This document shows, one piece after another, positions 44,716 through 55,362 of a DNA stretch of 64,000 nucleotides. Numbering within the stretch: position 1 is the stretch's first letter; each line of letters opens with the position of its first letter. Source of the stretch: Blepharisma japonicum (taxonomy: Eukaryota; Ciliophora; Heterotrichea; Heterotrichida; Blepharismidae); assembly GCA_949751835.1 (NCBI GenBank), contig CATKHK010000030.1, forward strand, positions 248,001 to 312,000. The letters are read 5' to 3'. Both the position numbers and the translations under genes were made by a program. The notes under the pieces are model-generated. The model ran no database searches, had not been told where the DNA came from, and saw only the letters and a list, made by a program, of their open reading frames with translations.

Positions 44716-45357
44716 ATGCTCTCAAAATTGATATATCGGATGAATATTACAAATACAATGTCACTAAGTGAAGAAATTCTCAATTTCTGGTTTAGAGGCT
44801 TTACGAGTGAAACTGATTACATCAAGGAAACTGGAAGTTTTTGGTGGAGGACACCTCCGGAAGTTGCACAGCAAATGAGAAATCTTGTTGGCAATGAGCT
44901 GGAAAATGCTTTAGCTGGGCATCATGATGATTGAACAGAAACTCCAAGAGGTACTCTTGCCTTAATTCTTTTGCTTGACCAATGAACCCGAAGCATATTT
45001 AAAGGCACACCAGCTGCTTTTGCAGGCGATCCTAAAGCTCGAGCTATTACTCTAGATGCCATCAATAAGGGCTTCGACAAACAGCTATGGCCAATCCAGA
45101 GATCTTTTTTGTATATGCCATTAGAACACTCAGAGCTCCTTGAGCATCATGATTTAATGCTTAGACTTGTGAACGATTTAATTGAAGAGGCTAGAGGTGA
45201 TGCTAAGCCGATTATGGAAGCATTTGCAAGATTTGAAATTATGCACAGGGATATTATTGTGAGATATGGAAGATACCCTCACAGAAATCCAATTTTAGGA
45301 CGGCAATCAACTCTAGAGGAAGAAGAATATCTAAAAATAAACCCTAATCCGTTTTAA
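44716..45357 (+). CDS. DUF924 family protein
   Basis: 213 residues, UGA as Trp at two places. It matches the bacterial-type DUF924 family (PF06041) along its length: ILNFWF near the start, GTLALILLLDQWTRSIFKGT, AFAGDPKARAITLDAI, FLYMPLEHSELLEHHD, and RYGRYPHRNPILGRQST followed by LEEEEYL. The biochemical role is not established; the fold is all-helical and TPR-like. Family members are mostly bacterial with scattered eukaryotes, so an old transfer from bacteria is possible, but codon use (UGA=Trp) is fully host-like. The start may be ATG 44716 or an inner ATG giving MNITNTMSLS. Confidence 0.85.
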
Positions 45358-45402
45358 TATTAAACAGCATGTAAATATGTCTAGAGTAATATCTAAAAGA
45401 CT

Positions 45403-46245
45403 ATGGAGGAGACAAAGAGAAGTGAGCATATGCAACTTTTCAATGTTCTCTTGGAGAATTGCAATAAAAAGCATCCAGGGGGCTTACTTCCAAATAACTC
45501 TTGATTTCTAAAATCAACTCGCAATGAAAAAGTTACCAGTCTCTTGCTTCAATTGCTTTTTGATTCTAATAAAAAATCTAAACGATTTTCAGAAAAAGCT
45601 ACAGCAATAATCATGGTTCAAAAGGACGAAAAGGAAAACTATAAAATAAGACGAGCATCTGTTCTTCAAGAAAATATTGATATTCGCAAAACTTTAAATA
45701 AAATTAAAACAATTCCCTTTGGCGAAACACAAATTTATCTTAAATTATTGCAGGCAAGAGAATCGCAAAATCTTCTTATCACTATTGATGATCAAAGCAT
45801 AAATTTAAGAATAGGGGAAGAGTGGTCTTGCCAAACTGGTTTAAAAAATCACGCAAATATAAGAGTTTTTGAGGATACTGAGTTGGTAGGAGAAGAAGAG
45901 TTTGATTTTTGGAGTATTATTGAAGATATACATTATTTGAAGGCTGTTGAAAAACCATATTTTAATAAAATCCATTCAAATGAAAACCAAAAATTCGAGT
46001 ATACAATTGAGTTTAAACTCAATATTTCAAATACAGAGAGAGAAGACATACTTGAGCAGCACCTTATTGAAAGTGAAGAGCAGCTAAAAGAAAAAAATGA
46101 AATCGAAGAATTGTACACAGAAACTTTAAGAATACTATGCATCAAAGAAAATGAAGATGGAGAGTTCATCTCAACAATTCCTCCAAAGCCAAAAGTAAGC
46201 ATTGAAGCTGACAAAGATAGAGGTTGCGACTGTATTTTATTTTAA
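45403..46245 (+). CDS. Unknown protein with C-terminal CaaX-like box
   Basis: 280 residues, one UGA as Trp (about residue 34). The N-terminal 140 residues are mixed alpha/beta, the region near 200-235 is helical and acidic (LIESEEQLKEKNEIEELYTE), and the protein ends DRGCDCILF. The final CILF fits a CaaX prenylation signal, with a second Cys nearby that could be palmitoylated, suggesting membrane attachment. No family is recognised. It follows the DUF924 gene on the same strand after 45 bases. Confidence 0.65.
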
Positions 46246-46892
46246 AAATGCAGTTTTCAATAAAACTAAATGTTTTGACGATTTTTAGCAGCAGGGCATC
46301 GCTTCACTGGTATTTATTATTTTTATTCTATCTTCTTTATAGAAGTCTTCGCCATCAAATTGAATAGTTTATCTTCGGGTAAGGATAATGATTACTGCCA
46401 TCTTTCAAAGTTAAAGCTTCTTAATTTAAATATCTTGCAAATAAGTTTTTTTTGAAATTCTGACCTAGATTTATTTTGTCAAATTGTTATTTTTTTGATG
46501 ACTAGCATTATAGATCTTATCTATTTCAATGAATAAACCATAAGGAGGATGATAAATACCATAATCTTTTGTTGCTACGAAATAGAATAAATGTTAATGA
46601 GGATTTAATAATCAAAGGGAACTCTGCTGCCTCACACCGGCTGCCTATCCAATCCTAGAGAAAACATGCAAATAATCTAGTATTTGCTCAAAAAACCCCA
46701 GCCCGAATTGATAAGATAATCATAGCGACCTAGAAACCAGCATAGCTTTGATTCAATTTCCTCGTTTTATTAATATCCTGACCTAAATGGTAGAGATCTA
46801 CCTCAGCTGATACCTTATAAGCTTTTTTGGCGCTACCTCGAACTTGATACCTCAAATATTTCCATTTTAAGTGATTTAAGAAAAAATAAATC
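46246..46892. other. Spacer upstream of CK1 kinase
   Basis: About 650 bases. The distal part is AT-rich. The part next to the kinase gene carries a minus-strand coding-like stretch, entered separately. It should contain the kinase promoter. Confidence 0.4.
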
Positions 46893-46894
46893 AT
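46678..46894 (-). pseudogene. Possible gene remnant head-to-head with CK1
   Basis: An ATG on the minus strand overlaps the kinase ATG by two bases. Its frame reads through KYLRYQVRGSAKKAYKVSAE and DLYHLGQDINKTRKLNQSY before a TAG at 46730. The neighbouring frame then continues as GRYDYLINSGWGFLSKY to a TAG at 46678. This looks like one coding stretch broken by a single frameshift. Composition is protein-like and less AT-rich than the spacer. The family is not recognised, and a short real gene with a sequencing slip is the alternative. Confidence 0.35.
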
Positions 46895-48269
46895 GGAAAT
46901 CGGACAAGTGATAAACAAGAAATACATCATAAGAAAACACATCGGGAGCGGATCTTTTGGGAAAGTGTTCAAAGGAAAAGATACATTAACTGGAAAAGCA
47001 GTAGCGATTAAAAGCGAAGACCTTCATTGCAGATTTCCAAAACTCATTCCAGAAGCAAACATCCTAAATTCATTGAAAAATGGATCTGGGATCCCTACAC
47101 TCTACTTTCATGGATCGAATGACGCTTGCAATTATCTGGTTATGGAACTTCTTAGCCGCTCTTTGGACAAAATTTTTAAATTCTGTCATGGAGTATTTAG
47201 TTTAAAAACTATTTTGATATTGGCATATCAAATGATTGAGAGAATCAAATTTGTCCATAAGAAAGGAATTGTACATAGAGATATCAAGCCACAAAATTTT
47301 GCAATCGGTCTAGGAGAAAATAGTAACAAAATCTATCTCATTGACTTTGGGCTAGCAAAACGATTTATGGATGAAACGTCTCATAAGCACGTAGAATATA
47401 AAGAAAACAGAGGATTAGTAGGAACTCTTTGGTATATTTCGATTAATACACATTTGGGAATTGAGTACAGCAGAAGAGATGATTTAGAAAGCATTGGATA
47501 TTTGCTCAGCTATTTTATGCAAGGCTATTTACCGTGGCAAACTAATGATACTTTGCTAATGAGCGTAGATTGCATAACAATTCTAGAAAAAAAGCAGACG
47601 ACACGACTCGAAGAGCTTTATTACGGATATCCGAATGAGTTTATTCGATTTATGACGCACATTAAAGGATTGAGATTTGATGAAAAACCGAACTATAAAT
47701 ACTTGAAAGGCCTTATAGAAAATATTTCTTCAAGAGAAAGCATCAATTTGAATGATCGAATTGATTGAGATGAGACCTCAAGAAGTGCTACACCAAAACC
47801 AGATTCTCAAAGAAAGGGTTTTAGAAAGAAAAAAGTTATTCATAGGGCAAGATCTGCTCAGCTGGATAATGACCAGGGCTCACAAATATCTAATGGCAAA
47901 AACTCTGAAAACAATGAATCAACAAAATTGACTCCAGTACTGCTTGATTATAGAGGACCAATTTTTGAAAATAAAGAAATAATTATGCTAGAGAGAGTCA
48001 AGACTCTTGGAATTGGTACAGGATTTGATAGTGCCTCAGATTCCAACTCTCGTGAGATATTTGGGCTTATAGAAAAAGATGGTGGTTCAGTAGAAAAGAC
48101 AAGATCTTTTGAAAGAGATCCAGCTTACAAAATTACACCTGTCTTGGAAGATTATAAAGGGCCTTCTTTTAAAGATAAACAAGCTATAATGATTAAAAGA
48201 AAAAAAGAAGTTCCCAAAATATCTATTGATCTCGCTAGTAGCAATGAATCAAATGATAGCAACTCATAA
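46893..48269 (+). CDS. Casein kinase 1 family protein kinase
   Basis: 458 residues, one UGA as Trp after the kinase domain. Glycine loop IGSGSFGKVFKG, Lys 40 in AVAIK, HRDIKPQNF (128-136), DFGLAKRF (151-158) and SINTHLGIEYSRRDDLESIGY identify CK1. In CK1 the last motif is preceded by GTARYA with an Arg that reads acidic or primed substrates; here it is GTLWYI, with W180 at the Arg place, so substrate choice may differ. The C-terminal tail holds a duplicated motif: TPVLLDYRGPIFENKEIIML (about residue 346) and TPVLEDYKGPSFKDKQAIMI (about residue 415). Ciliates have many divergent CK1 genes. Confidence 0.9.
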
Positions 48270-48333
48270 CTTCTTCTAGGTTTTATATATAATGATAAAA
48301 AATACTTAATTCAAATTTATAAATTTAAACTAT

Positions 48334-51300
48334 TTAATTATTATCTATACTTCCTGGAGAAATTTTTGAAGAAGACTTGAAATTCAAGCTTTTGCCGCTT
48401 ATTTTCGTCGTAGTATTTTTAAATGTAAAAGCAAATTGAAACAAAGCACTTGTGTCGTGCCCTTTTGCTCTGTAAAGAAGGCTTGGGTATTTTTTCCTCA
48501 TTACAAAATATCCATAAGTTCCAATAATTATTCAGCCAGCAAACAAAGCTATTACCCAAGCTGGAGAGGAATTATCAGCTACTGAATGTATGAGAGCTAA
48601 TATCGAGATCCACAAAACAGCAACTAGAGTTATAAATTCCCACCAGCTGTACCTTTGATAATTATAAGGCTTATACTTATGTATAAACAAAGTATACAAC
48701 GCTATAACTGCAATAAATAGAACTGCATGCACTGTGGATTGTGCTCTCTTTATGGTTTTATTCATCACGATCAGTGACACTTGAATCACTGTTTTTATCA
48801 TCAAAAACAACGGCAAAGTTTTGACATGCAATTGATTTTGAAATTCTTGCCAAAGAGGTCTGCAAAATACAGCCAAAGGCTCATAAGTTATCAAAGCAAG
48901 AATAGACAAAACAACATAAACGATATGAGTTTGTCTCCAGCAAAACTGATAGCAGTCTTTTGCAAGAAAGCTATCGGTAAAATTATTCCCAATTGCTTCA
49001 TCGCAGACAAAAATATCTAGAAGCACTGATACAAATGGAATAAAGCACAAATTTCCTAATAAAGGCATCAAGAAGTCTCCAAATTGATCCAAATATTTAA
49101 AAACAGCAAAATTATATCTCTCGTTCAATTGAAATAAAATTGTCACACACAAGCATATCCATAGTAGGCAAAGCGCCAAAACACAATCACAAACTGCCCA
49201 GAAAACTCCATTTTGAAGCTTTATGATATTTGCTAAATTCAAGGAAATGGCATTTGAGAAATTCGACAGTAGCTCGAACATTTTCGAGAAATCAGGCCCC
49301 ATCGCAATAATTTGAAAGAACTCAATCCCAATTGTGACACCAACTACAAAGTCTTGGATGGAAATTTCTTGTTTTTCTTTCAAAGTTTCAATTTTTACAT
49401 TCCACCAACGTTTCCAAATATAATATGTAATCACTGCTGTAATCAATGCAATAGCAAAGCATATACAAAACACAACAGCCCGACCCTTTGTAAAAGTAAT
49501 TACTTGAGAATTCGGAAAAGGACAGTCACTAGCTTCATTCCTTAAATCGGGAGGCTTAACTATTGAATTATCCCCATATATAAATGGTTGTGATATTGTT
49601 AATAATTTTGCGCTATATGGATTAAATAGTCCTATATGATATATTGACAGAGTGCCATTGGCAATTTGATTGGAATCAATAGTAATAGTAGTAAACTCAT
49701 TATCATTGCTTCCACGAGCTATTGAAGTAACTCCCATGCATCCAATCATTTTTATGCTTCTTATAGCTGTGTTTAGCTTATATGGATCTGTGTAGTCCTG
49801 CCCTCTGGTGATCATGCTATCAAGTGCATTAGCTAGCAGGTAAGTTGAGTCAAAGAAATTGCATTGATAATCACTAGGAATCGTCCCATATTTTGCTTTA
49901 AGCTTACCATAAAGATTTTTTCCAAATTCTCCGACTCAAACAGAACCTTGAAAAGTCATCATTGGAACCCCAACCTCATATCTTTTATATAAGTACTGAT
50001 CCTCAAACCCCATTTCAATCATGATGCCGCCTGATGAAGTAGCAAAAACAATGTCTCCTTTTCTTGCACCCAAATCATAAAAATGCTCTAACAAATAACC
50101 AAATGTTGTGCCTGAATACAAAAATATTACAACTAGTCGTGCATTTGAGTCGTATATACCTTTGATAACGTCAATATAATCAGCTGATTGCTCTCTTGTT
50201 AACTCTGGTGGGATTGTTCTTGTTTCTTCAGGATTAAGAATTGTTAATCCGTTTTGCTCTGCAACTTGTTTGAACCACTGGTAACAGCCAATTCCATAAG
50301 TTTCATTACCGTAAAGTATAGCGAATGATTTTCAGCCCAAACTTTTTATCAAAGGAGCAACATCTGTGGCCAGAAGCGAATCCGAAAGTTGCACCCTTGT
50401 ATATCATGGATAAAGTTCAGTTGAATTTAGTTTTGGTGCTGAATTGCAAGAACCAATCACTGGAAGGGTCACATTTAATTGTTGGAACGTTGCCATTGTT
50501 CCTATCACAACTGATGATGGGAATGAGCCAATATGCCCTAATCCAAATTTATCAATATCTTTTTTGAAGCAGGAATAACCATATATAGGATCATATGAAG
50601 TGGCTCCACAATCGAAAAAGAATAAGCTCATTTGAAAATTTCGGAGTATGTCTAACTCTACTCGGTTTACCATTGAAACTACCATAGATGCGCCTCGGGC
50701 GTAAATTGGAACATTTAAATCTGGCACACCACCGGGGTTTATTGTGCCAGCATTTATGCTTATCGGTAAAATTGTTTTGGATGATATAGGTACAATTGTA
50801 GAATTTCCTAAGAAGACGATTGGCTTTGTTATTGAGATATTTTTTGCATTTAAATTTCCTACTACAGTCCTTTTTCCATTATAAAAATTGACTAAGAAAA
50901 ACTGAGACTTACAGAAATTTGAAATACATGTTGAGTCAAGATTTTTCTTGATTTGATAAGAGTTTTCTATTGAGGAGTTGTTAACTAACGAAATAACGAA
51001 GTTTATTGAGTTCATCAAAAAATCATCATTCGATAATGAAAATTCCTGTCCAGCCTCTGTAATTGCCAAGCTTCCATCTACAATTGTTTGATAATAGCCT
51101 TCTTTTCCTAATAAAATTCCATTTCCTAATATCATAAGCTTACTAGAAATAAGTGCATTCTGCAAAACCATAGATTCATAAGAATCTGTAAACAAATAAA
51201 ATAAGCTTTTTCCGGATGATGCCACTAAATGAGCAATAATTTCTTCAATTTTTGAATTTGATTCAATAATTACACTTGAAAAGTCTTCTGAAAGAGAAAA

Positions 51301-51765
51301 TATGGAGTCTCGAAGAAAAGAATTCTGGTTCGAATTAAAAATGAAACCTTCCGTCCAATTGAAAAAGTTTAGTAGAGTACGGAGTGAGTTTTCGTAGTTT
51401 TCTCTCGAAGAGATAGCTGAATACGTCCATGGTCCGTATGGCTTTAAGGAGTCTTCTACGACAAAATGAACAATACTGAGTTCTTCACATGCGCTTGAAA
51501 GTTGAAAATGATCCAATGCATTTTCTGACAAATCAATCAAGATTTTGGGGTTCTCTGGCATGTAAAGAAAAGTTAGAGCTTCTTGCAAATCAGATGTCGA
51601 TAATTTGTTAATTGAATTAGGAGTGGAATCACTTTCTCATAATTCAATAATTGATACTAACGGGGAGAACACTATAACGTCAAGCGCACATGATGAAACA
51701 AAAAGCAATAAGAGCAAAATAATTGAAAATCTTCCAAGAAAAATTGAATGCTGAATATTTACCAT
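48334..51765 (-). CDS. Venus-flytrap (ANF/PBP1-type) receptor with multi-pass membrane domain
   Basis: 1143 residues, all in one frame with UGA as Trp at six or more sites. A signal-like hydrophobic segment near residue 12 ends SSCALD. The first 650 residues are extracellular, with PBP type I features: VIGSCNSAPKLN, VAPLIKSLGWKSFAILYGNE, then DIVFATSS. From about residue 680 there are about nine hydrophobic spans (for example FCICFAIALITAVITYYI, FITLVAVLWISILALI), then a short Ser/Lys tail. Family-3 GPCRs and guanylyl cyclase receptors use the same ligand domain, but the membrane part here does not look like a standard seven-span bundle. Ligand unknown; amino acid or peptide sensing is plausible. 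Confidence 0.78.
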
Positions 51766-53265
51766 AAAATATAAGTAGCTGTTATAAATAAAAAATTAAA
51801 CCTTTTTTTAAGTCAAGAAGCTGATTGACTGAAAATTTGTCTAGCTTTTTTTATTTACTTGATTGGAATTTAATGATATATTTTAAAATAATGCAATTAA
51901 TAATTAATTTGTCTGCAATGCTTTAGGGAAATAATCCGTAGGCTAAAATTTTGTAATTTGTCTCTTATTAATTAACCTTAAAATTAGAAACTGAATTTGA
52001 ATTTAAACTATTTTTTTCCAAATATAAAAAAGGCAAGTCTTTAATGAGCACATCCCTTAAACGTTATTGTGAGAGAAATCCTGCTTCTTGAGAGTCCTTA
52101 GCCTAGAGTGGTGATTTATTAAAAATTTGAGAAGTATAAAAAGGACTAAAAGTAGTGATTGTACTAATGCTAGAGTGTATAGTCTGCCATTATTCAGAAC
52201 TTGGATTACTCTTTCGTTTAAAGATCTCAAAATCCCAGATTTTATTAGTAATATCTTAGCATAAGTATAAATACATTTTTATTGACTTTAAAACGATAAA
52301 TATCAGTATATTATTAATTGCAAAACATTTAAGCTTTTATTTCTGTTCAATTAATCCTTTAAGACTTAGTGAAGCATTCTAATCCTATAAAGATGGTGAT
52401 AAAAGAATAGCTATGATTATAAATAATTAAGAAATGTGAATGAAAAATCTGGTTACTCTTAGCTAGACTTCGTGCTATAATTTTTTTTTGCCCTTCCTAA
52501 TAATCTTGTGCATCTTGCCATTTAAAGATCTTCTTGAATTTCTGGGGTTTTTAATAGACTGAAGCCCACTCAATTAGCATTTAACTTTTTCTAGCAAATA
52601 AATTGGAGGAATTAATTCAGATTTTATATTGTGTTTAGATTTTTCAACACTATCCGTTCTTCTTAGCTACAAAAGTTTCATTTTTGAGGTCTATGGTATA
52701 AATATATTTTCATTATGCCAAAATAAAGCATTTCAAACTATAGCATTAACTAGCTTCCTCAATAGATTGTCTTGCTTAATTTAAAAATAAAGATCTATAA
52801 ATTATGCTAATTTTAAAGTTAAAATTCTTTTGGAATTTCTATTTATCATGCTCAATGTGAAAATTTATATTATATAGTATGATTAAGAAGTGATTTTTAG
52901 ATATTATTATCTTGATTTAGAATTGATTCTAAATGAAAGCTCTAAAAAGACATAACTGAAAAATTAAAAATTCTAACTCTAAATATCTTCTTTATCAAAT
53001 TTATTGGCATAATAAGTAGTCAATATACACTAGATAAAGCTCATTAACAGAAAATACAAATTTTTATGTAAAAGTATAATTTATCTTTAAACATTTTGCT
53101 ATACAATTCGAATTCTCATGTTTTATAATTAATTTATTTAAAATTAAACTTCTGTCTACACAGACAGATCATAACTATTGTAAGTAAAGTTTTTAGCAAT
53201 CATTTTTCAACCCATCATCCAATTTTTAATTATTAAATTTATGGAGGGTTTTGCTAGAACTGTAA
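51766..53265. other. Large gene-poor spacer
   Basis: About 1.5 kb between the receptor gene start and the 3' end of the next minus-strand gene. Most is AT-rich. At 52044-52262 a plus-strand frame from an ATG is coding-like in base periodicity (GC about 39/33/26% at codon positions 1/2/3 by hand count) but has three UAA/UAG. No transposase or inverted terminal repeats are recognised. Confidence 0.45.
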
Positions 53266-54306
53266 TTAAGATGATATATTAAGTTTAGGCACACTTAATT
53301 TTCTAAAGCAGTAAACTGTTCGCAGTAATATATATAGCAAACTAGCTAATGATATCACATATGTGGGATGAAAACTCAGCGCTGTGAGCACCCAAAGCTG
53401 CAACGCAATAAAAAATGCCTCAATTAATATAATCCTGTAAAATGTTTTCAAAGGATCTTGGAAAAAATGTGAAAGAAAATACGTTTCGTTTTTTCCAGGC
53501 TCGCAGCTATTGAACATCCCAACTGCTTTTCAGTATTCACCTTTATAAAACACAATTTGTCCTTTTGAGTAATTCTTGTCATGACTTCACTCTTCAGCTT
53601 GTCCTTCATATCTTGTCTGTGTCCAATCTCCTAATGAAATTGCATAAAAATTCAGTTCAACGCTCCTTTTTCTCATTAGCTCCACTAAATAAAGCAAAAA
53701 AGTGACGAATGTCAATGTTGACATCGCATTTAAATAAGCAGCCGTATAAACAATAAATCCATGAGATGGCAAAAACTTATAAGGCAAATATCCAGCACAA
53801 TACATTGCTTCTAGCGTATGTAGCAAAATTTGCTGTAATGAGTAAAAACAGTCACTGCATCCTTCTGAGTATCTAGATTTTGCAGATCCTTGGGAAAAGT
53901 AAAGATAAGCTATAAAAGGGCACACTAAATTAAGCAGGAGGCTATATGATAATTCAAAGAATAGCATTGCAATACTGTGAACTATAGTTACAGTATAGCT
54001 AATTCCTATGAATGTCAGTCCTGCAAACTTCAAGCTCCTTTTTAGAGGATCGCGGAGATAGAGGTACATATAAAGTGCCTGAATAAAGCGGCGAGATAGG
54101 AAAAAAGTATTGAAGCCAATCAGGGCAAAGTTATAGTTGTAATAAGAGGTCCCATATAGAGCGATATTGATGTTCATCATATGAATGAAGATCATGATTG
54201 TGCATTCTAGCTCAAAATACAATTTTGAGTCCTTTTTTGCATTTATTCCGTCTAGAGTTGCTTTTAAAGCATCTAAATTTATTGTCTTTCTTTCTTTAGA
54301 TTTCAT
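53266..54306 (-). CDS. Multi-pass membrane protein, unknown function
   Basis: 346 residues, UGA as Trp at two sites. About seven hydrophobic segments lie in two groups (residues about 30-220 and 280-335). Between them is a short soluble insert, NYSKGQIVFYKGEYWKAVG followed by EPG, which resembles the aromatic loop of family 5/12 carbohydrate-binding modules (Y..G..V.Y.G..Y.A...). This pattern recurs in ciliate membrane proteins that I cannot name. Function unknown; carbohydrate contact is only a guess. It diverges from the tetraspan gene across about 225 bases. Confidence 0.7.
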
Positions 54307-54531
54307 TAAAACTCTTTATTGAGAAAGCCATGATATCAGTAGAAATTTAGTATGAAAAAGAAATTAATTAAAATTTAAATATACTAGCAGATCATAATAA
54401 ATGGAACTTGTGACGATTATAATGGCTTCTAAGAAAAGCAAATAATCCGTTAACCGCTAATCCATGAATTCTAAAATCTTTTTAATCATGATTTTTGAAT
54501 CCAATTAAAATATTTCGTGCAATAATATTAA

Positions 54532-55305
54532 ATGTCAGCCACTGCTTGCAGGAAACCCTGCTGGGCGATTACTATAATCTCTCTCTTACTCGTCTTAGGA
54601 CTTGAGTTAGCCTCCCTTGGAGTTGATAGATGGTTTGAACAAGGAGCAGACCCATTTGATTGGGAAGGCGGTCTACTGAAGCCAACGTCAGATTCTAATT
54701 ACTACACTGACAACATGAGCTACTCAAACTTCTGGGACGATTGCAACGACGGTTCCAACCAGAGCAAGCAAGGATTATCTCCAGGAGAGTGCAAAATGAT
54801 GAAACATCTTTGGGCTGGGGGAGTTATTTACATCCTTTTCGAAACTATTTCATTATTCTGCATTTGTTTGACCATTTGGTTCTTGCTAAGAGATCTCTGC
54901 GACAAAAAAAAATTCACCTGGCTAGCTGTACTCTTCATTTGGCTTGGCCTTGCCTGGCATTTCTGGGCACTGGTAATATGGTCTGGGCTTGCCAAGATGT
55001 TCTGGAGCTACGCTTGCAACAGACTTGATTGGAATGACCATACTGAGCCAGCTAGAGTTTGTGGAAAAGAAGGCGCTGCTATTTCATTAGCCTGCGTTCT
55101 TTGGTATTTTGTTGTATGTCTATTTTTCAGCATCTTCTATAAGCAAATCAAAGGATCCGAGGAAGAAAAAACAAACAATGGAGTCACTGACCAAGGATAT
55201 GGCCCAGTCCAAAAAAAAAGCGAGCCTCAAGAAGAAAATGCTGAAGAAGATAGCGAAAAAAAGCACAAGAAGCATAAGAAAAATAGAGAAACCTCTCATG
55301 AATAA
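54532..55305 (+). CDS. Four-span membrane protein with charged tail
   Basis: 257 residues. Four hydrophobic segments (about 12-28, 94-118, 128-150, 183-205) with a Cys- and Trp-bearing first loop (NFWDDCNDG, LSPGECKMMKHLW) give a claudin/tetraspan-like topology. The cytosolic tail is rich in Lys, Glu and His (EKKHKKHKK). No family assignment is secure. All 14 Trp codons are UGG and codon use is less AT-rich, like the first ATPase copy and the aldo-keto reduct ase, suggesting strong expression. The start ATG directly follows a very AT-rich leader. Confidence 0.75.
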   Translation: MSATACRKPCWAITIISLLLVLGLELASLGVDRWFEQGADPFDWEGGLLKPTSDSNYYTDNMSYSNFWDDCNDGSNQSKQGLSPGECKMMKHLWAGGVIYILFETISLFCICLTIWFLLRDLCDKKKFTWLAVLFIWLGLAWHFWALVIWSGLAKMFWSYACNRLDWNDHTEPARVCGKEGAAISLACVLWYFVVCLFFSIFYKQIKGSEEEKTNNGVTDQGYGPVQKKSEPQEENAEEDSEKKHKKHKKNRETSHE

Positions 55306-55362
55306 ATTATTTAAATAAGGATTAGGACCTTTCATGGTAACATTATCTTAAATTCAAATAAA

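Noticed and set aside
44716-45357. Recent bacterial transfer for the DUF924 gene
   Set aside because: UGA is used for Trp and composition matches the neighbours, so any transfer would be old.
46730-46972. 80-codon minus-strand ORF as an intact gene
   Set aside because: Its first part is only the complement of the CK1 glycine loop; the part beyond the kinase start is kept as a possible remnant.
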